Assembly (NCBI GenBank): GCA_022826585.1
Contig: JAJDUR010000088.1
Span: 35,891 to 99,890 of the forward strand
Length of the DNA stretch: 64,000 nt
Direction: 5' to 3'
DNA from: Dehalococcoidia bacterium
GTDB lineage: Bacteria; Chloroflexota; Dehalococcoidia; Tepidiformales; Tepidiformaceae
The notes below the pieces were generated by a model. The model had not been told where the DNA came from and did no database searches. It saw only the letters and a list, made by a program, of their open reading frames with translations. Positions 36,200 to 46,179 of this stretch are shown here, in pieces. Each line of letters opens with the position of its first letter. Position 1 is the first letter of the stretch. A program made the translations under genes and the position numbers.

Positions 36200-36450
36200 G
36201 CCCTGCCCCACCCGTTACCCTCTACACCCGCGCCGATTGCCACCTCTGCGACGAAGCCCGCACGCTCCTCGACGACCTCGCCGGGAGCCTCGGCTTCACG
36301 ATCGAGGCGGTCGACATCGACGCCGACGCCGCCCTCCGCTCCCGCTACGGCTACGCCGTCCCCGTGATCGCCGTGGGGGACAAGGAGATCGCGCGCGCCC
36401 CCATCCGGGCGGCGGCGCTGGAGGCGACCCTGCGCGAGCGCTACCGGTAG
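36196..36450 (+). CDS. glutaredoxin-like protein
   Basis: 84 residues: VTLYTRADCHLCDEARTLLDDL carries the redox CxxC (CHLC), then YAVPVIAVGDKEIARAPI with the cis-Pro of the thioredoxin fold. These short glutaredoxin-family proteins (DUF836-like) reduce disulfides. It starts in the lgt stop and converges with nadD, overlapping it by 10 bases. Linkage to lgt may be only positional. Confidence 0.88.
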   Translation: MSPAPPVTLYTRADCHLCDEARTLLDDLAGSLGFTIEAVDIDADAALRSRYGYAVPVIAVGDKEIARAPIRAAALEATLRERYR

Positions 36451-37028
36451 AGCCCGTGGGTGTCGATGTACTCCTCGACCGTCGCCGGCACCAGGTAGCG
36501 GATCGACATCCCCTCCCGCACGCGCTCCCGCACCAGCGTTGAGCTGACCGGCAGGGCCGGCATCTCGACGACGGCGGGCGGGACGTCGAACCCGACCTGC
36601 GCCGCCAGCCACGCCTGCTCGCCCGCGTCCGCTCCCTTGGGCGCCACCGCCAGCCGCGCCAGCGCCGCGATCACGTCCGGCTCGCGCCACGCCGGCATGT
36701 CCGCGAGCGCATCGCTCCCGAGGATCAGCACGACGTCGTCCATCCCCTGCGCGTGCAGTTCCCGCAGCGTGTCGACGGTGTACGTCGGCCCGATGCGCTC
36801 GACCTCGCGCTCGTCCAGGTGGAAGCCGGGGTTGTCCGCGATGGCAAGGTGCGTCATCGCCAGCCGGTGCGTAGAGGAGGTCACGCCGCTCCCGGCCTTG
36901 CGCCAGGGATCGCCCGCGGGCATGAAGTACACGCGCTCCAGGCCCAGCTGCACGCGGGCGCATTCTCCCAGCACCAGGTGCCCCACGTGAGGCGGGTCGA
37001 AGGTCCCTCCCAGCACCCCGATCGGCAT
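36441..37028 (-). CDS. nadD: nicotinate-nucleotide adenylyltransferase
   Basis: 195 residues. GVLGGTFDPPHVGHLVLGECA carries the nucleotidyltransferase (T/H)xGH motif; PSSTLVR-like PVSSTLVRERVREGMSIRYLVP is the ISSTxIR motif. It makes deamido-NAD from nicotinate mononucleotide. TAGACT lies 6 nt before the ATG. It is divergent from hrcA, with CIRCE between, so heat-shock repressor binding could also touch nadD. Confidence 0.95.
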   Translation of the reverse strand: MPIGVLGGTFDPPHVGHLVLGECARVQLGLERVYFMPAGDPWRKAGSGVTSSTHRLAMTHLAIADNPGFHLDEREVERIGPTYTVDTLRELHAQGMDDVVLILGSDALADMPAWREPDVIAALARLAVAPKGADAGEQAWLAAQVGFDVPPAVVEMPALPVSSTLVRERVREGMSIRYLVPATVEEYIDTHGLYR

Positions 37029-37034
37029 GCGTCG

Positions 37035-37040
37035 AGTCTA
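37035..37040 (-). promoter_or_regulatory. TAGACT -10 box, leaderless start of nadD
   Basis: TAGACT-N6-ATG on the minus strand, 14 bases from the CIRCE element. Confidence 0.5.
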
Positions 37041-37053
37041 TCCGATCGAGTCA

Positions 37054-37080
37054 TTAGCACTCTTGCCCTGAGAGTGCTAA
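37054..37080. promoter_or_regulatory. CIRCE operator
   Basis: TTAGCACTC-N9-GAGTGCTAA, a perfect match to the HrcA-binding consensus, 22 bases before hrcA. HrcA should bind here and repress hrcA-grpE-dnaK. Confidence 0.97.
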
Positions 37081-37101
37081 CATAGGTCGACAGGGTTCAC
37101 A

Positions 37102-38160
37102 ATGCCATTGTCAGAGCGAAGGGCCAGGATCCTCGCCTTCATCGTCGAGGACTACGTCGAGAGCGCGCAGCCGGTCGGCTCCGCCTCCCTCGTCGCGCGC
37201 CACGACCTCGACCTCTCCAGCGCCACCGTGCGCAGCGAGATGGCCGCCCTCGAGGGCGAGGGGCTGATCACCCATCCCCACACGTCCGCGGGGCGCGTGC
37301 CCAGCAATCTTGGCTACCGAACCTACGTCGGCTCCCTCATGGGCGAGCGCCGCCTCTCCAGCGAGGAGGAGCTGACCATCCTGCACCAGTTCCACCAGAG
37401 CGCCGTCGACCTCGAACGCTGGCTCGCGCTCTCCGCGAGCGTCCTCGCGAACTCGCTCCACACCGCCGCCATCGCGACCCCGCCCCACATGGTCGAGGTT
37501 CGCCTCAAGCAGCTCCAACTCGTCGAGCTCACCGATGAGAGCGCCCTCCTCGTCGTCGTCATGAACGACGCCGCCGTGCTCCAGCACACCCTCCAGTTCT
37601 CCGAAGCCACGACCCAGGACCAACTCACGCGCCTCGCGGCGCGCCTCAACCAGCAGCTCGCCGGCGAGACCGCCAACGAGATCGAGGGGCGGACGCCCCC
37701 GACCGGCGCCATCGAGCGGCAGGTGCTCGACCAGGTCGTGGTCCTACTCCGCAGCGAGGAGGACGCCGCCAGCGAGACGCCCGTCATCGAGGGCGTCCGC
37801 GAGCTGCTCCGCCAGCCCGAGTACGAGGGCGACAGCGACCGCCTGCTCGACACCCTCGAGGCGGTCGAGGGCTCCCGCCTGCAGCGCGCCATCCCGGCCC
37901 GCGCCCTTGGAAGCGACGACCTCGCCATCGTCATCGGCGACGAGAACCCCGCCGAGCCCTACCGCGACATGAGCTTCGTGCTCTCCCGTTACGGGCCCGT
38001 GGGCGGCGCCGGGGGCCTCATCGGCCTCCTCGGCCCCACCCGCCTCGACTATCCCGACGCCGTTGCCCACGTGCGCTACGTGAGCGATGTCCTCACCGAG
38101 CTCATGCGCCGCTTCTATGGCGACGCAGGCACGGCGGACACCCCCGGGGACGACCAATGA
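37102..38160 (+). CDS. hrcA: heat-inducible transcription repressor HrcA
   Basis: 352 residues. The N-terminal winged helix (RRARILAFIVEDYVESAQPVGSASLVARHDLDLSSATVRSEMAALEGEGLITHPHTSAGRVPSNLGYRTYV) is highly typical; a GAF-like C-terminal domain follows, ending with GxIGxxGPTRLDYPDAVAHVRYVSDVL. It represses heat-shock genes through CIRCE, which lies directly upstream, so it is autoregulated. Start at 37102; its stop overlaps grpE (ATGA). Confidence 0.96.
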   Translation: MPLSERRARILAFIVEDYVESAQPVGSASLVARHDLDLSSATVRSEMAALEGEGLITHPHTSAGRVPSNLGYRTYVGSLMGERRLSSEEELTILHQFHQSAVDLERWLALSASVLANSLHTAAIATPPHMVEVRLKQLQLVELTDESALLVVVMNDAAVLQHTLQFSEATTQDQLTRLAARLNQQLAGETANEIEGRTPPTGAIERQVLDQVVVLLRSEEDAASETPVIEGVRELLRQPEYEGDSDRLLDTLEAVEGSRLQRAIPARALGSDDLAIVIGDENPAEPYRDMSFVLSRYGPVGGAGGLIGLLGPTRLDYPDAVAHVRYVSDVLTELMRRFYGDAGTADTPGDDQ

Positions 38161-38783
38161 GCGACAGCGACGCGCCCCGGTTCGTCGACAAGCGCGCCGC
38201 CGCCCGCATGGACGGCGAGGATGGCGACGCCCCCGCGCCCGAGACCGAAGAGGCCGCGCCCGAGGAGGCGCCGGCGGACGATCTCCGGGAGCAGCTCGAG
38301 GCCGCCCAGGCTGCCGCCGAGCGCTTCGAGGCGAACTGGAAGCGCGCCGCCGCCGACCTCGCCAACTACAAGCGCCGCGTCGAGCAGGAGCGGTCCGAGC
38401 AGGCCCGCCTCGTTAGCGCCGCGACGGTCATCAACCTGCTCCCCATTCGCGACGACTTCGGGCGCGCTGTCGAGACGCTCGACAGCACGCTCGCCGGGCT
38501 CAACTGGGTGCAGGGCGTGCTTGCCATCGAGCGCAAGCTGGACGGCCTGCTCGAGAGCATGGGCGTCTCCGAGGTACCCGCCGAGGGCGAGACCTTCGAC
38601 CCCACCCGGCACGAGGCCGTGGGCCGCGGCCCCGGCCCCGAGAACGTTTGCCTGCACGTCGTCCAGAAGGGCTACGCCCTCAACGACGCCGTCATCCGCC
38701 CCGCCATGGTCATCGTGGGCGAGGGCGGCGAGGCCGAGCCGCCCGGCCCGGCCGAAACCGAAAGCGAGAACGAGGGCGCCTAG
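38157..38783 (+). CDS. grpE: nucleotide exchange factor GrpE
   Basis: 208 residues. The acidic disordered N-terminus (to about 40) leads into a long coiled coil (LREQLEAAQAAAERFEANWKRAAADLANYKRRVEQER) and the beta-domain ending TFDPTRHEAVGRG..GYALNDAVIRPAMVIVG. It releases ADP from DnaK. It starts within the hrcA stop, and dnaK follows after 33 bases with its own AGGAGG. Confidence 0.95.
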   Translation: MSDSDAPRFVDKRAAARMDGEDGDAPAPETEEAAPEEAPADDLREQLEAAQAAAERFEANWKRAAADLANYKRRVEQERSEQARLVSAATVINLLPIRDDFGRAVETLDSTLAGLNWVQGVLAIERKLDGLLESMGVSEVPAEGETFDPTRHEAVGRGPGPENVCLHVVQKGYALNDAVIRPAMVIVGEGGEAEPPGPAETESENEGA

Positions 38784-38816
38784 CCGCCCCGACAACCACC
38801 GCCAGGAGGAACGAAC

Positions 38817-40745
<1,929 letters not shown>

Positions 40746-40753
40746 CGGGAGCC

Positions 40754-40759
40754 TATCCT
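40754..40759 (+). promoter_or_regulatory. TATCCT -10 box, leaderless start of aldolase gene
   Basis: TATCCT-N6-ATG, 8 bases after the dnaK stop, so the next gene is transcribed separately. Confidence 0.5.
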
Positions 40760-40765
40760 CCTCGC

Positions 40766-41320
40766 ATGGCCATTCCCGAGGCGACGATGCGCGAGCTGGC
40801 GGGGGTCGGGCGCGACCTCTACCAGCTCGGCATGGTCAGCAGCCGCGGCGGTAACCTCAGCGTCCGCGACGGCCACGCCATGTGGATCACCGGCACTGGC
40901 ACGGCCCTCGGCCACCTGAAACCCCTCGACATCAGCCGCGTCTTTCCCGACGGCCGCCACGAGGCCCCTCCCCCCTCCAGCGACACCATCCTCCACTGGA
41001 CCATCTACGCCACCACCCAGGCGGCCGCCATCGCCCACGCCCATCCCCACCACGCCATCGCCCTCTCCTACGACCGCGATGTCTTCAAGCCCGAGGACCT
41101 GGAGGGCCAGATGCACATCCCCTCCGTGCCGGTCGTCGCCCAGGGCCCCACGCAGGAGGAGAAGATCGCGACCGCCCTGCGCGAGTCGCGCGTGGCGCTC
41201 CTCCAGGGGCACGGCGCCTACGCCCGCGGCGCCTCCCTCTGGGACGCTCTCCACTGGCTCACCGCCCTTGAGGAGAGCGCCCACATCGCCTGGCTCCGCC
41301 TGGCCATCGACCGCTCCTAG
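40766..41320 (+). CDS. class II aldolase/adducin family protein
   Basis: 184 residues. SSRGGNLSVRDG is the substrate phosphate-binding loop and AIAHAHPHHAIALS provides the zinc histidines, with the third His in LLQGHGAYARG. Relatives cleave fuculose- or rhamnulose-phosphates or act as methylthioribulose-1-phosphate dehydratase. The usual catalytic Glu of fuculose aldolase is not obvious (PPSSDTILHWTIY), so lyase chemistry is uncertain. The stop is shared as CTAG with the convergent ferredoxin. Confidence 0.88.
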   Translation: MAIPEATMRELAGVGRDLYQLGMVSSRGGNLSVRDGHAMWITGTGTALGHLKPLDISRVFPDGRHEAPPPSSDTILHWTIYATTQAAAIAHAHPHHAIALSYDRDVFKPEDLEGQMHIPSVPVVAQGPTQEEKIATALRESRVALLQGHGAYARGASLWDALHWLTALEESAHIAWLRLAIDRS

Positions 41321-41544
41321 CCCGTGGCGTACAGCTTCGTCACCGTCACCGCCTCCACCGGGCAGCGCACGACGCACAGGTCGCACAGGATGCACTCGTC
41401 CACGTTTTCGTCGATGACCCGCGCCACCCGCTCCCCCGGTTCTCGCTCCAGGATGTCGACCGGGCAGCTCTGGACGCACTCGCGGCACCCCGGCTGCGAG
41501 GCGCAGGCCGCCTCCTCGATCGTCACTTCGATGAAGAACCCCAC
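41317..41544 (-). CDS. two-cluster [4Fe-4S] ferredoxin
   Basis: 75 residues from GTG 41544 (TAGGCT 6 nt upstream). The first site, CASQPGCRECVQSCPVDI, has the stretched Cx5CxxCxxxCP; the second, CILCDLCVVRCPVEAV, is standard CxxCxxCxxxCP. Small soluble electron carrier. The N-terminal FFIEVTIEEAACA is typical of ferredoxins that serve dehydrogenases in amine and aromatic breakdown. The partner could be the Rieske oxygenase near 3-5 kb, but that is speculation. Confidence 0.9.
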   Translation of the reverse strand: MGFFIEVTIEEAACASQPGCRECVQSCPVDILEREPGERVARVIDENVDECILCDLCVVRCPVEAVTVTKLYATG

Positions 41545-41550
41545 CGGCTG

Positions 41551-41556
41551 AGCCTA
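41551..41556 (-). promoter_or_regulatory. TAGGCT -10 box, leaderless start of ferredoxin gene
   Basis: TAGGCT-N6-GTG on the minus strand. Confidence 0.45.
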
Positions 41557-41566
41557 CCCCATCTGC

Positions 41567-41572
41567 TACGAT
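41567..41572 (+). promoter_or_regulatory. TACGAT -10 box, leaderless start of amidohydrolase gene
   Basis: TACGAT-N8-GTG; divergent from the ferredoxin's own -10 box 10 bases away. Confidence 0.45.
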
Positions 41573-41580
41573 CGCTCCCT

Positions 41581-42411
41581 GTGACAATCGACGCCCATAC
41601 CCACCTCTTCCCGCCCTCCCAGGCACGGGACCGCGAGGCTATTGCAAGCCGCGACGCGGGCTTCGCCGAGATCTACGGCGACCCGAAGGCGGCCATCGCC
41701 GGTGCCCCCGCCCTTCTCGCCGCCCTCCGCGAGGACGGCGTCGAGGCGGCGGTCGCGCAGGGCTTCGCCTTTGCCGGCGAGCGCGAGGTTGCCGAGCAGA
41801 ACGAGTACCTCCTCGGCGTCGCCGCCGAAACGCCCCGCTCCATCGTCCCCTTCGCGACCGTCAATCCCGCCCTTCCCGGGTGGGAACGCGAGGCCCGCAG
41901 GGCGATCGAGCAGGGCGCTCGCGGCTTTGGCGAGCTCCGACCGGGCACGCAGGGCTGGGATCCCCTCGGCCCCGAGGCCGGCCGCCTGGCAGCCCTCGCC
42001 GGCGAGGCTGGCGCCGCCCTCGTCTGGCACATGAGCGAGCCCGTCGGCCACCGCTACCCCGGCAAGGAGGGCGGCCTCGCCCCCGCGGAGCTCATCGAGG
42101 TGGCCACGGCCGCCCCCGATGTCACGATGGTGGGCGCCCACCTCGGCGCCGGCGCCTCCTTCTACCTCTCCATGCCCGAGGTGCGCGAGGCCACCCCCAA
42201 CCTCCTCTTCGATACGGCTGCTGCCGGCCTCCTTTACGATGCCGGCGCGATCGCTCGCCTCGTGGCGACGGCAGGCGCGGACCGCGTTCTCTTCGCTTCC
42301 GACTTTCCCCTGCGGCGGCCGGGACCGGAATTGAAGGGCGTCCTCGCCGGCCTCGACGCCGCCACGGGCGACGCCATCGCCGGAGCGAACGCCCGCAGGC
42401 TGCTGTGCTGA
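41581..42411 (+). CDS. amidohydrolase-2 family metal-dependent hydrolase
   Basis: 276 residues from GTG 41581. TIDAHTHLFPP is the HxH metal site, WHMSEPVGH and GAHLGAG supply further histidines and LFASDFPLRR the catalytic Asp, giving the TIM-barrel amidohydrolase-2 set. Members hydrolyse or decarboxylate cyclic and aromatic acids. It is followed one base later by the thpR-like gene, probably co-transcribed. The substrate is unknown. Confidence 0.88.
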   Translation: MTIDAHTHLFPPSQARDREAIASRDAGFAEIYGDPKAAIAGAPALLAALREDGVEAAVAQGFAFAGEREVAEQNEYLLGVAAETPRSIVPFATVNPALPGWEREARRAIEQGARGFGELRPGTQGWDPLGPEAGRLAALAGEAGAALVWHMSEPVGHRYPGKEGGLAPAELIEVATAAPDVTMVGAHLGAGASFYLSMPEVREATPNLLFDTAAAGLLYDAGAIARLVATAGADRVLFASDFPLRRPGPELKGVLAGLDAATGDAIAGANARRLLC

Positions 42412-42412
42412 T

Positions 42413-43021
42413 ATGACCGAACTGACCGAGAAGACCCACCGCCTCTTCGTCGCCTGCGAGCTGCCCGAGGACGTCCGCCACACCGTCGGCCGCCTCGTCG
42501 ACGACCTGCGCCAGCAGAGCGACGGCGCCGTCCGCTGGGTGAACCCCTCGAGCCTGCACGTCACCCTCAAGTTCCTCGGGGAAGTGCCCGAGCGCCAGAT
42601 TCCCGCCGTCAAGATGGCCCTCCAGGAGGCAGTCGTGCGGCACTCCGCCTTCTTCCTCGAGCTCGCCAACATCGGCACCTTCGGCGGCCGCGAGGGCCTG
42701 CGCGTGATGTGGGCCGCCGTCGCCGGGGACGTCCTCCGCCTCGAGGCCCTCGCACGGGACGTGAACCGCGCCCTCTCCGTCGTTGGTTTCGATCCCGAGA
42801 CGCGTCCCTTCCGTCCGCACCTCACCCTGGGCCGCGTCCGCAACGAGGTCGGCACCAGGCAGCGCGCCGAGCTCGAAGTGGCGGTCGGCAAGATCGAGAT
42901 TCCCGAGTGCGAGTGGCGTACCACCGAGATCTCCCTCGTCCGCAGCCGCCTCCAGCCCGACGGCGCCCGCCACGACACCATCGCCACCTTCCCCCTCCGC
43001 GCCCCACCGCCCCAGGGCTGA
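42413..43021 (+). CDS. thpR: RNA 2',3'-cyclic phosphodiesterase
   Basis: 202 residues of the 2H phosphoesterase family. The two HxTx motifs are SLHVTLKFLG and RPHLTLGRV, with RLFVACELPEDV at the start. ThpR/LigT opens 2',3'-cyclic phosphate RNA ends. The start is 1 base past the preceding stop. Length normal. Confidence 0.93.
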   Translation: MTELTEKTHRLFVACELPEDVRHTVGRLVDDLRQQSDGAVRWVNPSSLHVTLKFLGEVPERQIPAVKMALQEAVVRHSAFFLELANIGTFGGREGLRVMWAAVAGDVLRLEALARDVNRALSVVGFDPETRPFRPHLTLGRVRNEVGTRQRAELEVAVGKIEIPECEWRTTEISLVRSRLQPDGARHDTIATFPLRAPPPQG

Positions 43022-43091
43022 GCGAGCGCCGGAACCAGCTTCGCCGTTCGGTCCAGATGCGTAGGATTCCCGCGAGGAAAGGGAGGCACCG

Positions 43092-44018
43092 ATGCCTGCA
43101 GACGCGCACCCCGAGCCCACCCAGGAGGAGGTCCGCTCCTACTTCGAGACCTGCAGCAACTGGGGCCGCTGGGGTCCCGACGACAGCGCCGGCACCGTCA
43201 ACCTGATCACCCCCGCAAAGCGGCGCGAAGCCGCCTCCCTCGTGCAGAGCGGCCGCTCCGTCTCCTGCTCCTATCCGCTGAACACTCAGGGCGCCCCCGG
43301 CAACTGGCGGCCCGCGCAGCACTTCATGACCATCGGCCCCGCCGTCTCCGCCGACTACATCGGCCTCGTCTTCCACGGCTACGCCACCACCCACGTCGAC
43401 GCCCTCTGCCACATCTTCTGGGAAGGGAAGATGTGGAACGGCAAGAACGCCGTCGAGGAGGTCACCTCCGCGGGCGCCCGCTCCGGCGCCGTCGCCGCCT
43501 GGAAGGACGGCATCATCACCCGCGGCGTCCTCCTCGATATCCCCCGCCTGCGCGGCACCGACTTCGTGACCCCGGACCGCCCCACCCGCGGCTGGGAGCT
43601 CGAAGCCGCCGCCGAGGCCGAGGGCGTCGAGCTGCGCCCCGGCGACGCCGTGCTCGTGCGTGGCGCCCGCCCCGCCTTCCTCGCCGCCAACCCCGACATG
43701 GTGCCCGGCGTTCCCCCCACCCCCGGCCTCCACGTCGACTGCGTCCCCGTCCTCAAGCAGGCCGATGCCGCCATCCTCGGCTGGGACATGCTCGACGCCC
43801 GCCCCCACTCCTACCCCGATTTCGAGGACGCCCCCGGCGGACCCGTTCACGTGTTCACCATCGTCTTCATGGGCCTCCCCCTCCTCGACAACGCCTTCCT
43901 CGACCCCCTCGCCGAGGCCTGCGCCGAGGAGGGCCGCTGGGAGTTTCTCCTCTCCATCGCCCCGCTCCACGTGCGCGGCGGCACGGGCTCGCCCGTCAAC
44001 CCCATCGCCGTGTTCTAG
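43092..44018 (+). CDS. cyclase family protein (kynurenine formamidase-like)
   Basis: 308 residues, GGGAGG before the ATG. HGYATTHVDALCHIFWEGKMWNG is the metal-binding HxGTHxDxPxH signature (here with Ala, Leu and Cys substitutions). GVLLDIPRLRG and LRPGDAVLVRGA are the following conserved strands. These Mn/Zn hydrolases open amide or lactone rings (kynurenine formamidase, isatin hydrolase). The N-terminal SNWGRWGPDDSAGTVNLITP matches the longer subgroup. The substrate is undetermined. Confidence 0.9.
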   Translation: MPADAHPEPTQEEVRSYFETCSNWGRWGPDDSAGTVNLITPAKRREAASLVQSGRSVSCSYPLNTQGAPGNWRPAQHFMTIGPAVSADYIGLVFHGYATTHVDALCHIFWEGKMWNGKNAVEEVTSAGARSGAVAAWKDGIITRGVLLDIPRLRGTDFVTPDRPTRGWELEAAAEAEGVELRPGDAVLVRGARPAFLAANPDMVPGVPPTPGLHVDCVPVLKQADAAILGWDMLDARPHSYPDFEDAPGGPVHVFTIVFMGLPLLDNAFLDPLAEACAEEGRWEFLLSIAPLHVRGGTGSPVNPIAVF

Positions 44019-44068
44019 GCATCAGCCACCCCCCTGCCACCCCACACCCCAAGGAAGGACGCACACCC

Positions 44069-44842
44069 ATGACCGAAGAAGCACCCGAAACAAGCACCGA
44101 GGACTTCCAGCCCGACCGCGCCATGGTCGTCGTCGCCCACCCCGACGACGCCGAGTTCATGGTCGCCGGCACCGCCGCCAAGTGGGCGGGACGCGGCGCC
44201 GAGGTGACCTACGTCGTCATCACCAACGGCAACAAAGGCAGCGAGGAACCGGACATGACCTCAACGCGCCTCGCCGAGATTCGCGAGGCCGAGCAACGCG
44301 CCGCCGGACGCATCCTGGGCGTCAAGAACTTCGAGTTCCTCGGCTACGAGGACGGCTACCTCGTCCACACCCTCGAGCTACGCCGTGACATCACCCGCCT
44401 CATCCGCAAGTACCGCCCCGACGTCGTCGTCACCTTCGACCCGACCGCGCGCTTCATGTTCGATGCCTACGCGAACCACCCGGACCACCGCGCCGCCGGC
44501 GATGCCACCGTCGACGCCATCTTCCCCAGCGCCCGCGACCGGCTCACCTTTCCCGAGCTGCTCGTCGACGGCCTCGAGCCCCACAAGGTGAAGCAGCTCT
44601 GGATGGGCTCGGGCGCCAACGCCAACATCTGGGTCGACATCACGGAGACCATCGAGCTCAAGAAGAAGGCGCTTGCCGCCCACCCCAGCCAGCTCAGCGG
44701 GGAGGTCGCCGAGTTCGCCAGCGAGATGGCCCGTAACACCGCCGCGGATCAGGACTTCGAGTACGGCGAGGCCTTCCGCCGCATCATCTTCGACCAGCCC
44801 CGCGAGGTGCGCCTCGCGAACCGGCAACAGGAGTCGGACTAG
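44069..44842 (+). CDS. PIG-L family deacetylase
   Basis: 257 residues, ATG at 44069 with AAGGAAGGA upstream. VVVAHPDDAEFMVAGT is the zinc/catalytic motif (HPDD) and FMFDAYANHPDHRAAGDAT provides the third zinc His. Members deacetylate GlcNAc conjugates such as GlcNAc-Ins (MshB) or bacillithiol precursors; the N-terminal ~18 residues are an acidic extension. The start has no leaderless box and has a good ribosome site. The TAG stop is shared as CTAG with the VOC gene. Confidence 0.92.
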   Translation: MTEEAPETSTEDFQPDRAMVVVAHPDDAEFMVAGTAAKWAGRGAEVTYVVITNGNKGSEEPDMTSTRLAEIREAEQRAAGRILGVKNFEFLGYEDGYLVHTLELRRDITRLIRKYRPDVVVTFDPTARFMFDAYANHPDHRAAGDATVDAIFPSARDRLTFPELLVDGLEPHKVKQLWMGSGANANIWVDITETIELKKKALAAHPSQLSGEVAEFASEMARNTAADQDFEYGEAFRRIIFDQPREVRLANRQQESD

Positions 44843-45246
44843 GGCGCGCGCGTCTCCGCGAAGGCGAGGATGTTCCCGTCGGGGTCGCGGAAGAACGCCA
44901 TCCACTCCTCCGAGCCGGCCGGGCCGAAGTTGCCCTCCTCGTCGACCGCGATCGAGGTCGGTTCCTGCTCGACCTCCACGCCCGCCTCGCGCAGCGCGGC
45001 CACGGCCGCGTCGATGTCGTCCACGCGGAAGTAGAGGGGCGAGCCCTCGTGCTCGATCGCGCCCGGGATCGCGTCGAGCATGAGCCGCACGCCCCCGATG
45101 TCGAAGAACGCCAGCCCCGGCGGGTCGAACGTGGCGATGTACCGCGCCCCCAGCACGTCCCGGTAGAACACTACTGAGCGCTCCAGGTCCTTGCTTGGCT
45201 GCGCCACCTGCTGGAAGGCGTTGACGGCCAGGGGCTGGTCGCTCAC
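44839..45246 (-). CDS. VOC family (glyoxalase-like) protein
   Basis: 135 residues from GTG 45246; GTGA overlaps the upstream SDR stop. FQQVAQPSKDLERSVVFYRDVLGARYIATFDPPGLAFFDIGGVRLML and WMAFFRDPDGNILAFAE are the paired beta-alpha-beta modules. The metal-ligand positions Q (FQQVAQ) and E (FAE) are present. Members include glyoxalase I, dioxygenases and fosfomycin-type transferases; the specific reaction is unknown. Confidence 0.9.
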   Translation of the reverse strand: MSDQPLAVNAFQQVAQPSKDLERSVVFYRDVLGARYIATFDPPGLAFFDIGGVRLMLDAIPGAIEHEGSPLYFRVDDIDAAVAALREAGVEVEQEPTSIAVDEEGNFGPAGSEEWMAFFRDPDGNILAFAETRAP

Positions 45247-46055
45247 GACTCCTGCGTCGCCGCCCGGCGGGTCTCCGGCAGGCGCAGCAGGTGGTTCCCG
45301 CCGTCGACGGGAATGACCTGCCCCGTGATGTCGCCGAACAGGTCGCTCGCGACCACCAGCGTCACGTCCGCGCAGTCGTCGACTGTCGTGATCCGCCCCA
45401 GCGGCGTCTGCTCGATGAACCCCGCTGCCGTGGGGTTGTCGTCCGGGATCTCGACGCGCGCCTCGTCGATGGGCGTGCCCCCGCCGTAGTTGTTCATCGC
45501 CGTCGGCACGAACGTCGGCGCCACCGCGTTCACGCGAACCTGGTCCGGACCGAACTCCCGCGCCGCGATCTTCGTCGCGAAGTTGATGGCCGCCTTCGCC
45601 GCCGAGTACGGCGTCAGCCGAGTCGGGATGGAGATCGCCGTGGTCGACGTAATGTTGATCAGGGAGCCGCCCCCGCTCGCCGCCAGGGCGTTGCCGAAGT
45701 GCTTCATGAAGTAGATGAAGCCGAAGTACTGGATGTCGGCCACCGCGTGCAGGTCCTCGGGCGTGATGTCCTTGATCAGCGCCCCGCGCACGACGCCCGC
45801 CGAGTTCACCGCCACGTCCACGCGTCCCCACTTCTCCATCGCCGTGTCCGCCAGCGCCTTCAGGTCGTCGTAGTCGCGACCGTCGCAGCGCACCGCGGTG
45901 CCGCCGATCTGGTTGGCCAGCTTCTCCAGGTTCTCGACCCGGCGGGCGGCCACGATCACGTCCGCCCCATGCTCCGCGAAACGCTCGCTGATGGCCCAGC
46001 CGATCCCGCTCGAGGCGCCCAGCACAACCGCCTTCTTCCCTTCCAGCAGCTTCAT
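45243..46055 (-). CDS. SDR family oxidoreductase
   Basis: 270 residues from the ATG at 46055. VLGASSGIGWAISERFAEHGADVIVAARR is the NADP-type glycine motif with Arg after strand 2. NSAGVVRG corresponds to NNAG, and ITSTTAISIPTRLTPYSAAKAAINF carries Ser, Tyr and Lys. The ending is ITGQVIPVDGGNHLL. It is co-translated with the VOC protein. The substrate is unknown. Confidence 0.9.
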   Translation of the reverse strand: MKLLEGKKAVVLGASSGIGWAISERFAEHGADVIVAARRVENLEKLANQIGGTAVRCDGRDYDDLKALADTAMEKWGRVDVAVNSAGVVRGALIKDITPEDLHAVADIQYFGFIYFMKHFGNALAASGGGSLINITSTTAISIPTRLTPYSAAKAAINFATKIAAREFGPDQVRVNAVAPTFVPTAMNNYGGGTPIDEARVEIPDDNPTAAGFIEQTPLGRITTVDDCADVTLVVASDLFGDITGQVIPVDGGNHLLRLPETRRAATQES

Positions 46056-46092
46056 CCAGTCATTCTCCCAACACTCCCCCGTCATTGAGGGC

Positions 46093-46098
46093 TATACT
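46093..46098 (+). promoter_or_regulatory. TATACT -10 box of the AhpD-like gene
   Basis: TATACT, the best -10 match nearby, lies about 80 bases before the ATG at 46180. It gives a real 5' leader with a ribosome site, unlike the leaderless genes. Confidence 0.45.
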
Positions 46099-46179
46099 CT
46101 CCGGCAGGATACGCGAAGGCGCCGTACCGGTCGGCTGGAGCATGCCCTCCAACCCGGGTCGGCGCGAAGGGAGAAGGTT

